Source of the DNA: Enterobacter asburiae
Lineage (GTDB): Bacteria; Pseudomonadota; Gammaproteobacteria; Enterobacterales; Enterobacteriaceae
Direction: 5' to 3'
Length of the DNA: 64,000 nt
NCBI RefSeq assembly: GCF_024599655.1
Contig: NZ_CP102247.1
Coordinates: 1,550,001 to 1,614,000, forward strand
The position numbers were made by a program, and so were the translations under genes. Below, in pieces: positions 1 through 8,764 of the stretch (positions are counted from its first letter, which is position 1; every line of letters starts with the position of its first letter). The notes beneath the pieces were generated by a model that did not search any database, was not told the origin of the DNA, and worked only from the letters and a program-made list of their open reading frames with translations.

Positions 1-1
1 T

Positions 2-1279
2 GACGTGATTGTTCAGGCCCTGGCAGGTGCGAAAAAACCGCTGATTATCTCCGGTACCAACGCCGGTAGCGCTGAAATCATTCAGGCCGCCGCGAACGTT
101 GCCAAAGCCCTGAAAGGCCGCGGTGCGGACGTCGGCGTGACCATGATTGCCCGTGCGGTGAACAGCATCGGTCTGGGTATGATCGGCGGCGGCTCGCTGG
201 AAGAAGCGTTAAGCGAACTGGAATCCGGTGCCGCTGACGCCGTTGTGGTGCTGGAAAACGACCTGCATCGCCACGCGTCTGCCGCTCGCGTAGACGCCGC
301 GCTCTCCAAAGCGCCGCTGGTGATGGTGATTGACCATCAGCGCACCGCGATCATGGACAAAGCACACCTGGTGCTCTCTGCGGCAAGCTTCGCAGAAAGC
401 GACGGTACGGTTATCAACAACGAAGGCCGCGCACAGCGTTTCTTCCAGGTTTACGACCCGGCGTACTACGACAGCAACATCGTGATGCTGGAAAGCTGGC
501 GCTGGCTGCACTCCCTGCACAGCACCGTGCAGAGCCGTGAAGTGGACTGGACGCAGCTCGACCACGTTATCGACGCGGTAGTCGAAAAACTGCCTCAGCT
601 GGCAGGCATTAAAGATGCCGCACCTGAAGCAAGCTTCCGCATTCGCGGCCAGAAACTGGCGCGTGAACCGCACCGCTACAGCGGCCGTACCGCGATGCGC
701 GCCAATATCAGCGTGCACGAACCGCGCCAGCCGCAGGATAAAGACACCATGTTCGCCTTCTCCATGGAAGGGAACAACCAGCCGTCTGCGCCGCGTTCGC
801 AAATCCCATTCGCATGGGCGCCAGGCTGGAACTCCCCGCAGGCATGGAACAAGTTCCAGGCTGAAGTGGGTGGTTCCCTGCGCCACGGCGATCCGGGCGT
901 GCGTCTGATTGAAGCCTCCGAAACCGGTCTGGACTTCTTCACCACCGTTCCTGCGAGCTTCCAGGCGCAGGATGGCAACTGGCGTATCGCGCCGTACTAC
1001 CATCTGTTCGGTAGCGACGAGCTTTCCCAGCGTTCACCGGTCTTCCAGACCCGCATGCCGCAGCCGTACATCAAGCTCAACCCGGCGGATGCCGCGAAGC
1101 TTGGCGTTAACGCTGGCGCAAACATTGCTTTTAGCTATGACGGCCAGACAATCAGCCTGCCGCTGATTATCTCCGAAGGTCTGACAGCAGGGCAGGTGGG
1201 TCTGCCGATGGGTATGCCTGGCATCGCGCCGGTTCTGGCGGGTGCGCGTCTTGATAACCTGCAGGAGGCAAAAGCATGA
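2..1279 (+). CDS. nuoG: NADH-quinone oxidoreductase subunit G, C-terminal part (5' end outside window)
   Basis: This is the last 425 codons of the large iron-sulfur subunit of complex I, which in E. coli has about 908 residues. The frame is already open at base 2, so the N-terminal Fe-S domains lie upstream of the window. What is visible belongs to the molybdopterin-oxidoreductase-like fold: an internal stretch with GTNAGS near the start, the segment AESDGTVINNEGRAQRFFQ that is typical of this family, and a C-terminal domain. The protein sits in the cytoplasmic peripheral arm and carries electrons from FMN toward quinone. Its stop overlaps the nuoH start (ATGA), which indicates translational coupling. 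The identification rests on sequence and on the order nuoG-H-I-J-K-L-M-N. Confidence 0.98.
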   Translation, partial: DVIVQALAGAKKPLIISGTNAGSAEIIQAAANVAKALKGRGADVGVTMIARAVNSIGLGMIGGGSLEEALSELESGAADAVVVLENDLHRHASAARVDAALSKAPLVMVIDHQRTAIMDKAHLVLSAASFAESDGTVINNEGRAQRFFQVYDPAYYDSNIVMLESWRWLHSLHSTVQSREVDWTQLDHVIDAVVEKLPQLAGIKDAAPEASFRIRGQKLAREPHRYSGRTAMRANISVHEPRQPQDKDTMFAFSMEGNNQPSAPRSQIPFAWAPGWNSPQAWNKFQAEVGGSLRHGDPGVRLIEASETGLDFFTTVPASFQAQDGNWRIAPYYHLFGSDELSQRSPVFQTRMPQPYIKLNPADAAKLGVNAGANIAFSYDGQTISLPLIISEGLTAGQVGLPMGMPGIAPVLAGARLDNLQEAKA

Positions 1280-2253
1280 GTTGGTTAACGCCGGATCTTA
1301 TCGACATCCTGCTGAGCATTCTGAAAGCGGTTGTTATCCTGCTGGTAGTGGTCACCTGCGGTGCGTTCATGAGCTTTGGCGAACGCCGTCTGCTCGGTCT
1401 GTTCCAGAACCGTTATGGACCGAACCGCGTGGGCTGGGGTGGTTCACTCCAGCTGGTCGCGGACATGATCAAGATGTTCTTTAAAGAGGACTGGATCCCG
1501 CGCTTCTCGGACCGCGTAATCTTTACTCTGGCACCGATGATCGCCTTCACCTCGCTGCTGCTGGCGTTTGCTATCGTTCCGGTCAGCCCGACCTGGGTGG
1601 TCGCTGACCTGAACATCGGCATTCTGTTCTTCCTGATGATGGCAGGCCTCGCGGTTTACGCGGTGCTGTTCGCAGGCTGGTCCAGTAACAACAAATACTC
1701 GCTGCTGGGTGCGATGCGTGCTTCCGCGCAGACGCTGAGCTACGAAGTGTTCCTGGGTCTCTCCCTGATGGGCGTGGTGGCGCAGGCCGGTTCATTCAAC
1801 ATGACCGACATCGTCAACAACCAGGCCGACATCTGGAACGTTATTCCGCAGTTCTTTGGGTTTATTACCTTTGCAATCGCGGGCGTGGCCGTGTGTCACC
1901 GTCACCCGTTTGACCAGCCAGAAGCCGAACAGGAACTGGCCGACGGTTACCACATCGAATATTCCGGTATGAAATTCGGTCTGTTCTTCGTGGGCGAGTA
2001 CATCGGTATCGTCACCATTTCCGCGTTGATGGTAACGCTGTTCTTCGGTGGCTGGCATGGCCCGTTCTTACCGCCGTTTATCTGGTTCGCGCTGAAAACC
2101 GCGTTCTTCATGATGATGTTCATTTTGATTCGCGCAGCGTTACCGCGTCCGCGTTATGACCAGGTAATGTCCTTCGGCTGGAAAGTGTGCCTGCCGCTGA
2201 CGCTCGTCAACTTGTTGGTAACGGCGGCTGTCATTCTCTGGCAGCAGCCATAA
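1276..2253 (+). CDS. nuoH: NADH-quinone oxidoreductase subunit H
   Basis: Membrane subunit of complex I that forms much of the quinone-binding cavity where the peripheral and membrane arms meet. The 325-residue protein is highly hydrophobic. It shows the two family signatures: GERRLLGLFQNRYGPNR near residue 35, and the loop CHRHPFDQPEAEQELADG near residue 205, whose acidic residues line the quinone tunnel. The length equals that of E. coli NuoH. The ATG overlaps the nuoG stop by four bases and the gene is followed 13 bp later by nuoI. No irregularity is seen. Confidence 0.98.
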   Translation: MSWLTPDLIDILLSILKAVVILLVVVTCGAFMSFGERRLLGLFQNRYGPNRVGWGGSLQLVADMIKMFFKEDWIPRFSDRVIFTLAPMIAFTSLLLAFAIVPVSPTWVVADLNIGILFFLMMAGLAVYAVLFAGWSSNNKYSLLGAMRASAQTLSYEVFLGLSLMGVVAQAGSFNMTDIVNNQADIWNVIPQFFGFITFAIAGVAVCHRHPFDQPEAEQELADGYHIEYSGMKFGLFFVGEYIGIVTISALMVTLFFGGWHGPFLPPFIWFALKTAFFMMMFILIRAALPRPRYDQVMSFGWKVCLPLTLVNLLVTAAVILWQQP

Positions 2254-2266
2254 GGGGCTATAGACC

Positions 2267-2809
2267 ATGACCTTAAAAGAATTACTGGTAGGCTTCGGTA
2301 CCCAGGTACGCAGTATCTGGATGATCGGCCTGCACGCGTTTGCCAAACGCGAAACCCGGATGTACCCGGAAGAGCCGGTATATCTGCCGCCGCGCTACCG
2401 TGGCCGTATCGTGCTGACGCGCGACCCGGACGGTTCCGAGCGCTGCGTTGCCTGTAACCTGTGTGCGGTAGCGTGTCCGGTAGGCTGTATCTCTCTGCAG
2501 AAAGCCGAGACGGTAGACGGCCGCTGGTACCCTGAGTTCTTCCGCATCAACTTCTCACGCTGCATCTTCTGCGGTCTGTGTGAAGAAGCGTGCCCAACCA
2601 CGGCGATTCAGCTGACTCCAGACTTTGAGCTGGGTGAGTATAAGCGTCAGGACCTGGTGTACGAGAAAGAGGATCTGCTGATTTCCGGTCCGGGCAAATA
2701 CCCGGAATATAACTTCTACCGGATGGCGGGTATGGCAATCGACGGCAAAGATAAGGGCGAAGCAGAGAACGAAGCTAAGCCTATCGACGTCAAGAGCCTG
2801 TTACCGTAA
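2267..2809 (+). CDS. nuoI: NADH-quinone oxidoreductase subunit I (two [4Fe-4S] clusters)
   Basis: The 180-residue 8Fe ferredoxin-type subunit passes electrons through clusters N6a and N6b toward the terminal cluster N2 near quinone. Two cysteine motifs are complete: C60xxC63xxC66xxxC70P and C99xxC102xxC105xxxC109P. The protein begins with an amphipathic segment (MTLKELLVGF) that contacts the membrane subunits. It lies in the nuo operon between nuoH and nuoJ, 10 bp before nuoJ. The N-terminal methionine was chosen because it gives the exact family length and follows a purine-rich stretch. Confidence 0.98.
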   Translation: MTLKELLVGFGTQVRSIWMIGLHAFAKRETRMYPEEPVYLPPRYRGRIVLTRDPDGSERCVACNLCAVACPVGCISLQKAETVDGRWYPEFFRINFSRCIFCGLCEEACPTTAIQLTPDFELGEYKRQDLVYEKEDLLISGPGKYPEYNFYRMAGMAIDGKDKGEAENEAKPIDVKSLLP

Positions 2810-2819
2810 GGAGAGGGCA

Positions 2820-3374
2820 ATGGAATTCGCTTTTTATATCTGTGGCCTTATCGCCATCCTGGCTACGCTACGAGTGATTACGCACACCAATCCGGTGCAT
2901 GCGCTGCTGTACTTAATCATCTCGCTGCTGGCCATTTCCGGGGTGTTCTTCGCACTGGGCGCGCACTTCGCCGGTGCGCTGGAAATCATCGTCTACGCCG
3001 GGGCCATCATGGTGCTGTTCGTGTTCGTGGTGATGATGCTGAACCTGGGCGGCTCTGAAATTGAGCAGGAACGTCAGTGGTTAAAACCGCAGGTGTGGAT
3101 TGGTCCGGCGATTCTGTCGGCCATCATGCTGGTGGTGATTGTTTACGCCATTCTGGGCGTAAACGATCAGGGCATCGACGGCACGCCGATTGGCGCGAAA
3201 GAGGTCGGTATTACGCTCTTTGGCCCATACGTTCTGGCGGTTGAACTGGCCTCAATGCTGCTGCTGGCAGGTCTGGTTGTTGCTTTCCACGTTGGCCGCG
3301 AAGAGCGTGTTGGCGAGGTGCTGAGCAACCGCACTGACGACCGCGCGAAAAGAAAAATGGAGGAGCGCGCATGA
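2820..3374 (+). CDS. nuoJ: NADH-quinone oxidoreductase subunit J
   Basis: A 184-residue membrane subunit of complex I with about five transmembrane segments. The stretch around residues 50-80 (GALEIIVYAGAIMVLFVFVV) is the conserved helix with a pi-bulge that helps couple quinone reduction to proton pumping. The hydrophilic tail (RTDDRAKRKMEERA) matches E. coli NuoJ. The ribosome-binding site GGAGAGGG lies just upstream. Its stop overlaps the nuoK start by four bases (ATGA), so the two are translationally coupled. Confidence 0.97.
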   Translation: MEFAFYICGLIAILATLRVITHTNPVHALLYLIISLLAISGVFFALGAHFAGALEIIVYAGAIMVLFVFVVMMLNLGGSEIEQERQWLKPQVWIGPAILSAIMLVVIVYAILGVNDQGIDGTPIGAKEVGITLFGPYVLAVELASMLLLAGLVVAFHVGREERVGEVLSNRTDDRAKRKMEERA

Positions 3375-3673
3375 TCCCCTTAACACATGGACTGATCCTC
3401 GCTGCGATTTTATTCGTCCTGGGTCTGACCGGTCTGGTTATCCGCCGCAATCTGCTGTTTATGTTGATCGGGCTGGAAATCATGATTAACGCCTCCGCGC
3501 TGGCCTTCGTGGTCGCCGGAAGCTACTGGGGCCAGACCGATGGTCAGGTGATGTACATTCTTGCCATCAGCCTCGCGGCTGCCGAAGCGAGTATTGGCCT
3601 GGCGCTGTTACTGCAGCTCCATCGTCGCCGCCAGAACCTGAACATCGATTCAGTAAGTGAGTTGCGTGGATGA
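3371..3673 (+). CDS. nuoK: NADH-quinone oxidoreductase subunit K
   Basis: A 100-residue subunit with three transmembrane helices, related to MrpC of cation antiporters. Two buried glutamates expected for the proton channel are visible, one in the LIGLEIMINA helix and one in the AEASIGLALL helix. The length matches E. coli NuoK exactly. The gene overlaps nuoJ by four bases upstream and nuoL by four bases downstream (ATGA), placing it in the middle of a tightly coupled set. Confidence 0.97.
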   Translation: MIPLTHGLILAAILFVLGLTGLVIRRNLLFMLIGLEIMINASALAFVVAGSYWGQTDGQVMYILAISLAAAEASIGLALLLQLHRRRQNLNIDSVSELRG

Positions 3674-5511
3674 ACATGCTTGCCTTAACCATTATTTTTC
3701 CGCTGATTGGCTTCGTGCTGCTGGCGTTTTCTCGTGGCCGCTGGTCTGAGAATCTGTCTGCAACCGTGGGCATTGGCTCCATCGGTCTGGCTGCGCTGGT
3801 AACGGCGTATGCGGGTATCGACTTCTTTAACAACGGGCGTCAGCCTTTCAGCGTGCCGCTGTGGACCTGGATGTCGGTCGGTGATTTCAACATCGGCTTC
3901 AACCTGGTGCTGGACGGCCTCTCGCTGACCATGCTCTCCGTGGTCACCGGCGTTGGCTTCCTGATCCACATGTTCGCCTCCTGGTATATGCGCGGTGAAG
4001 AGGGTTACTCCCGCTTCTTCGCCTACACCAACCTGTTTATCGCCAGCATGGTGGTCTTGGTACTGGCCGATAACCTGCTGCTGATGTATCTGGGCTGGGA
4101 AGGCGTGGGTCTGTGTTCTTACCTGCTGATCGGTTTCTACTATACCGATCCGAAGAATGGCGCAGCGGCCATGAAAGCGTTCGTCGTGACCCGCGTGGGT
4201 GACGTCTTCCTCGCGTTCGCGCTGTTCATTCTTTACAACGAACTGGGCACGCTGAACTTCCGCGAAATGGTGGAACTGGCGCCAGCGCACTTCGCCGCAG
4301 GCAACAATATGCTGTGGTGGGCAACGCTGATGCTGCTGGGTGGTGCCGTGGGTAAATCCGCACAGCTGCCGCTGCAGACCTGGCTGGCCGACGCGATGGC
4401 GGGTCCAACCCCTGTCTCCGCGCTGATCCACGCCGCGACAATGGTAACCGCCGGTGTCTACCTGATTGCACGTACCCATGGCCTGTTCCTGATGACCCCG
4501 GAAATTCTGCATCTGGTGGGTATCGTCGGTGCGGTCACGCTGGTGCTGGCAGGCTTTGCCGCGCTGGTGCAGACCGACATCAAACGCGTTCTCGCGTATT
4601 CCACCATGAGCCAGATTGGTTACATGTTCCTGGCGCTGGGCGTTCAGGCGTGGGACGCAGCCATTTTCCACCTGATGACGCACGCGTTCTTTAAAGCGCT
4701 GCTGTTCCTCTCATCTGGTTCGGTGATTCTGGCCTGCCATCACGAGCAGAACATCTTCAAGATGGGCGGACTGCGTAAGTCCATTCCGCTGGTTTATGTC
4801 TGCTTCCTGGTGGGCGGCGCGGCGCTGGCGGCACTGCCGCTGATCACCGCGGGCTTCTTCAGTAAGGACGAAATCCTTGCGGGCGCCATGGCGAATGGTC
4901 ATATCAATCTGATGGTTGCGGGTCTGGTCGGTGCGTTCATGACCTCCCTGTATACCTTCCGTATGATTTTCATCGTATTCCACGGTAAAGAACAAATTCA
5001 CGCTCACGCAGGGAAGGGGATCACCCACCACCTGCCGCTGATTGTGCTGCTGGTACTGTCCACCTTCGTTGGCGCGATGATTGTGCCGCCGCTGCAGGGC
5101 GTACTGCCAGACACCACCGAGCTTGAGCACGGTCGCGTTCTGACGCTTGAAATCACGTCCGGCGTGGTCGCTATCGCGGGCATCCTGATCGCTGCATGGC
5201 TGTGGCTGGGCAAACGTACGCTGGTGACTGCCGTTGCCAACAGCGCCCCGGGCCGTCTGCTGGGCACCTGGTGGTACAACGCGTGGGGCTTCGACTGGCT
5301 GTACGACATGATCTTCGTTAAGCCGTTCCTGGGCATCGCGTGGCTGGTGAAGCGCGATCCGCTGAACAGCCTGATGAATATCCCGGCGATCCTCTCCCGC
5401 TTTGCCGGTAAAGGCCTGCTGTACAGCGAGAACGGTTACCTGCGCTGGTATGTGGCGTCCATGAGCATCGGTGCGGTTGTCGTGCTGGCGCTGCTGATGG
5501 TGTTGCGATAG
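3670..5511 (+). CDS. nuoL: NADH-quinone oxidoreductase subunit L (distal proton-pumping, antiporter-like)
   Basis: This 613-residue antiporter-like subunit lies at the far end of the membrane arm. It has about 16 transmembrane segments and a long lateral C-terminal helix that braces NuoM and NuoN. Family marks include LGWEGVGLCSYLLIGFYY near residue 140 (channel glutamate), the lysine helix near GKSAQLPLQTWL (residues 227-240) with the following DAMAGPTPVSALIHAATMV, and FFSKDEI near residue 397. The length equals that of E. coli. It is followed by a 159-bp gap with a REP element before nuoM, the same gap position as in E. coli. Confidence 0.98.
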   Translation: MNMLALTIIFPLIGFVLLAFSRGRWSENLSATVGIGSIGLAALVTAYAGIDFFNNGRQPFSVPLWTWMSVGDFNIGFNLVLDGLSLTMLSVVTGVGFLIHMFASWYMRGEEGYSRFFAYTNLFIASMVVLVLADNLLLMYLGWEGVGLCSYLLIGFYYTDPKNGAAAMKAFVVTRVGDVFLAFALFILYNELGTLNFREMVELAPAHFAAGNNMLWWATLMLLGGAVGKSAQLPLQTWLADAMAGPTPVSALIHAATMVTAGVYLIARTHGLFLMTPEILHLVGIVGAVTLVLAGFAALVQTDIKRVLAYSTMSQIGYMFLALGVQAWDAAIFHLMTHAFFKALLFLSSGSVILACHHEQNIFKMGGLRKSIPLVYVCFLVGGAALAALPLITAGFFSKDEILAGAMANGHINLMVAGLVGAFMTSLYTFRMIFIVFHGKEQIHAHAGKGITHHLPLIVLLVLSTFVGAMIVPPLQGVLPDTTELEHGRVLTLEITSGVVAIAGILIAAWLWLGKRTLVTAVANSAPGRLLGTWWYNAWGFDWLYDMIFVKPFLGIAWLVKRDPLNSLMNIPAILSRFAGKGLLYSENGYLRWYVASMSIGAVVVLALLMVLR

Positions 5512-5518
5512 TGGTTTT

Positions 5519-5585
5519 GCCCGGTGGCGCTGTGCTTACCGGGCCTACGAGACCGTAGGTCGGGTAAGCGTGAGCGCCACCCGAC
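5519..5585. repeat. REP/BIME-type inverted repeat between nuoL and nuoM
   Basis: Two REP-like arms face each other: a GCCCGGTGGCG...CTTACCGGGCCTACG arm, then CGTAGGTCGGGTAAGCG...GCCACCCGAC. The same arm sequences recur at 8698, 27439, 28947 and 52750 in this window. Because it lies inside the operon, it may stabilise upstream mRNA ends or bind gyrase or IHF as known for BIMEs; that role is inference. Confidence 0.85.
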
Positions 5586-5670
5586 ACCACAAACCGCACT
5601 AACGCGTGAATTTTGTCGAATTTGTTGAAAATCGGTCCCTTAGGGACTTTAACAAGGAATAAAAATCGCC

Positions 5671-7200
5671 ATGTTACTACCCTGGCTAATATTAATTCCC
5701 TTCATCGGCGGCTTCCTGTGCTGGCAGACTGAACGCTTTGGCGTGAAGATGCCGCGCTGGATCGCGCTGATCACCATGGGATTGACGCTCGCGCTTGGCC
5801 TGCAACTGTGGTTGCAGGGCGGTTACTCACTGACCCAGTCTGCGGGCATTCCGCAGTGGCAGTCTGAGTTCATCCTGCCGTGGATCCCGCGTTTCGGCAT
5901 TACGATCCACCTGGCGATTGACGGCCTGTCGCTGCTGATGGTGGTGCTGACCGGCCTGCTCGGCGTTCTGGCGGTACTTTGCTCCTGGCGAGAAATCGAA
6001 AAATACCAGGGCTTCTTCCACCTGAACCTGATGTGGATCCTGGGCGGCGTGATCGGCGTGTTCCTTGCCATCGACATGTTCCTGTTCTTCTTCTTCTGGG
6101 AGATGATGCTGGTGCCGATGTACTTCCTGATCGCGCTGTGGGGCCACAAGGCGTCCGACGGTAAAACGCGTATCACGGCGGCAACCAAGTTCTTCATTTA
6201 TACCCAGGCGAGTGGTCTGGTGATGTTGATTGCCATTCTGGCGCTGGTGTTTGTTCACCACAACGCCACCGGCACCTGGACCTTCAACTACGAAGATCTG
6301 CTGAAGACGCCAATGTCCCACGGCGTTGAATACCTGCTGATGCTGGGCTTCTTCATCGCGTTCGCGGTGAAAATGCCGGTCGTTCCGCTGCACGGCTGGC
6401 TGCCAGACGCGCACTCTCAGGCACCAACGGCGGGTTCCGTTGACCTGGCGGGCATCTTGCTGAAAACGGCGGCCTACGGTCTGCTGCGTTTCGCTCTGCC
6501 GCTGTTCCCGAATGCCTCCGCAGAGTTCGCACCGATTGCCATGTGGCTGGGTGTGATCGGTATCTTCTACGGTGCCTGGATGGCCTTCACGCAGTACGAC
6601 ATTAAGCGTCTGATTGCCTACACCTCCGTTTCCCACATGGGCTTCGTGCTGATTGCTATCTACACCGGCAGCCAGCTGGCGTACCAGGGCGCGGTGATCC
6701 AGATGATTGCGCACGGTCTGTCCGCAGCCGGCCTCTTTATCCTTTGCGGTCAGCTGTACGAACGTCTGCATACCCGCGACATGCGCATGATGGGCGGCCT
6801 GTGGAGCAAAATTAAGTGGCTGCCAGCGCTGTCCATGTTCTTCGCTGTTGCCACCCTGGGGATGCCAGGCACCGGTAACTTCGTCGGCGAATTTATGATT
6901 CTGTTCGGCAGCTTCAAAGTTGTGCCGGTGATTACCGTGATCTCCACCTTTGGTCTGGTGTTCGCTTCCGTGTACTCGCTGGCGATGCTGCACCGCGCTT
7001 ACTTCGGTAAAGCGAAGAGCGAAATTGCTGCACAAGAACTGCCGGGGATGTCGCTGCGTGAGCTGTTCATCATCCTGCTGCTGGTCGTACTGCTGGTGCT
7101 GCTGGGCTTCTTCCCGCAGCCGATTCTGGATACCTCGCATAGCGCGATGGGTAACATCCAGCAGTGGTTTGTTAATTCTGCTTCTACTACAAGGCCGTAA
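5671..7200 (+). CDS. nuoM: NADH-quinone oxidoreductase subunit M (proton-pumping, antiporter-like)
   Basis: This 509-residue antiporter-like membrane subunit is the same length as E. coli NuoM. It carries the conserved WEMMLVPMYFLI helix near residue 143 (channel glutamate) and the lysine-bearing stretch KMPVVPLHGWLPDAHSQAPT near residue 233, followed by the broken-helix motif AGSVDLAGILLKTAAYGLLR. It pumps protons in the membrane arm between NuoN and NuoL. A ribosome-binding site (AACAAGGAAT) sits 10 to 15 bases before the ATG. The stop is six bases from the nuoN start. Confidence 0.98.
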   Translation: MLLPWLILIPFIGGFLCWQTERFGVKMPRWIALITMGLTLALGLQLWLQGGYSLTQSAGIPQWQSEFILPWIPRFGITIHLAIDGLSLLMVVLTGLLGVLAVLCSWREIEKYQGFFHLNLMWILGGVIGVFLAIDMFLFFFFWEMMLVPMYFLIALWGHKASDGKTRITAATKFFIYTQASGLVMLIAILALVFVHHNATGTWTFNYEDLLKTPMSHGVEYLLMLGFFIAFAVKMPVVPLHGWLPDAHSQAPTAGSVDLAGILLKTAAYGLLRFALPLFPNASAEFAPIAMWLGVIGIFYGAWMAFTQYDIKRLIAYTSVSHMGFVLIAIYTGSQLAYQGAVIQMIAHGLSAAGLFILCGQLYERLHTRDMRMMGGLWSKIKWLPALSMFFAVATLGMPGTGNFVGEFMILFGSFKVVPVITVISTFGLVFASVYSLAMLHRAYFGKAKSEIAAQELPGMSLRELFIILLLVVLLVLLGFFPQPILDTSHSAMGNIQQWFVNSASTTRP

Positions 7201-7206
7201 TTCGCC

Positions 7207-8664
7207 ATGACAATAACTCCACAACAACTGATCGCGCTGCTACCGCTGCTGATCGTCGGATTGACGGTGGTGGTTGTGATGCTCTCCATTGCGTGGCGAC
7301 GCAATCACTTCCTGAATGCCACGCTGTCGGTCATCGGCCTGAACGCCGCGTTAGTCTCTCTCTGGTTTGTTGGCCAGGGCGGGGCGATGGACGTCACCCC
7401 GCTGATGCGCGTTGACGGTTACGCCATGCTGTATACCGGTCTGGTGCTGCTGGCGAGCCTGGCAACCTGTACCTTTGCGTACCCGTGGCTCGAAGGCTAC
7501 AACGACAACAAAGAAGAGTTTTACCTGCTGGTTCTGATTGCCGCGCTGGGCGGCATTCTGCTGGCGAATGCGAACCATCTGGCCGCGCTGTTCCTCGGTA
7601 TTGAGCTGATCTCTCTGCCGCTGTTCGGTCTGATTGGTTACGCCTTCCGTCAGAAGCGCTCTCTGGAAGCAAGCATCAAGTACACCATTCTGTCTGCTGC
7701 TGCGTCCTCGTTCCTGCTGTTTGGTATTGCGCTGCTGTACGCACAGTCCGGTAACCTCTCCTTCATGGCGCTCGGCAAGAGCCTCGGTGACGGCATGCTG
7801 CATGAGCCGCTGCTGCTGGCGGGTCTGGGCATGATGATCGTGGGTCTCGGCTTTAAACTCTCTCTGGTTCCGTTCCACCTGTGGACGCCAGACGTCTACC
7901 AGGGCGCTCCGGCTCCGGTGTCGACCTTCCTGGCGACGGCGAGCAAAATCGCTATCTTCGGGGTGGTTATGCGTCTGTTCCTGTACGCACCGGTGGGTGA
8001 CAGCGAAGCGGTTCGCGTGGTGCTGGGCATTATCGCGTTCGTCTCCATCATCTTCGGTAACCTGATGGCGCTGAGCCAGACCAACATCAAGCGTCTGCTG
8101 GGCTACTCGTCTATCTCTCATCTGGGCTACCTGATGGTGGCGCTGATTGCGCTGCAGAGCGGTGAGATGTCGATGGAAGCCGTTGGCGTGTATCTGGCCG
8201 GCTACCTGTTCAGCAGCCTCGGCGCCTTCGGCGTGGTGAGCCTGATGTCCAGCCCGTACCGTGGTCCGGATGCCGATTCACTGTTCTCCTACCGTGGTCT
8301 GTTCTGGCACCGTCCGATCCTGTCCGCAGTGATGACCGTGATGATGCTCTCTCTGGCAGGTATCCCGATGACGCTCGGCTTTATCGGTAAGTTCTACGTG
8401 CTGGCCGTCGGTGTGCAGGCGCACCTGTGGTGGCTGACTGCGGGCGTGGTTATCGGCTCCGCGATTGGTCTCTACTACTACCTGCGCGTGGCCGTGAGCC
8501 TGTACCTGAGCGCGCCTCAGCAGCTCAACCGTGATGCCCCAACCAACTGGCAGTACAGCGCCGGTGGTATCGTGGTGCTTATCTCCGCGCTGCTGGTGCT
8601 GATCTTCGGTATCTATCCGCAGCCGCTGATTGAAATCGTGCAGCGTGCGATACCATTAATGTAA
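7207..8664 (+). CDS. nuoN: NADH-quinone oxidoreductase subunit N (proton-pumping, antiporter-like)
   Basis: The last gene of the nuo operon encodes a 485-residue antiporter-like subunit of complex I that is the same length as the E. coli protein. The signature GIELISLPLFGLIGYAF lies near residue 130. The lysine-helix region GLGFKLSLVPFHLWTPDVYQ lies near residue 214, followed by GAPAPVSTFLATASKIA. The gene ends in a strong intrinsic terminator four bases after the stop, followed directly by a REP element. It matches the operon end seen in other enterobacteria. Confidence 0.98.
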   Translation: MTITPQQLIALLPLLIVGLTVVVVMLSIAWRRNHFLNATLSVIGLNAALVSLWFVGQGGAMDVTPLMRVDGYAMLYTGLVLLASLATCTFAYPWLEGYNDNKEEFYLLVLIAALGGILLANANHLAALFLGIELISLPLFGLIGYAFRQKRSLEASIKYTILSAAASSFLLFGIALLYAQSGNLSFMALGKSLGDGMLHEPLLLAGLGMMIVGLGFKLSLVPFHLWTPDVYQGAPAPVSTFLATASKIAIFGVVMRLFLYAPVGDSEAVRVVLGIIAFVSIIFGNLMALSQTNIKRLLGYSSISHLGYLMVALIALQSGEMSMEAVGVYLAGYLFSSLGAFGVVSLMSSPYRGPDADSLFSYRGLFWHRPILSAVMTVMMLSLAGIPMTLGFIGKFYVLAVGVQAHLWWLTAGVVIGSAIGLYYYLRVAVSLYLSAPQQLNRDAPTNWQYSAGGIVVLISALLVLIFGIYPQPLIEIVQRAIPLM

Positions 8665-8668
8665 AAAC

Positions 8669-8694
8669 AAAAAACCCGCCTCGGCGGGTTTTTT
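8669..8694 (+). terminator. Intrinsic terminator of the nuo operon
   Basis: The stem CCCGCC...GGCGGG is flanked by runs of A and T, so the hairpin can end transcription from nuoN and also from the convergent cheV side. It lies five bases after the nuoN stop. Confidence 0.92.
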
Positions 8695-8697
8695 ATT

Positions 8698-8764
8698 GCC
8701 CAGCGGCGCTACGCTTGCAGGGCCTACGGGTTTTGTAGGTCGGGTAAGCGTAGCGCCACCCGAC
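8698..8764. repeat. REP/BIME-type inverted repeat between nuoN and cheV
   Basis: An imperfect arm (GCCCAGCGGCGCTACGC) faces the standard arm GTAGGTCGGGTAAGCGTAGC...GCCACCCGAC. The repeat abuts the nuo terminator and its last base is the first base of the cheV stop codon (complement), so it fills the whole convergent gap. Confidence 0.85.
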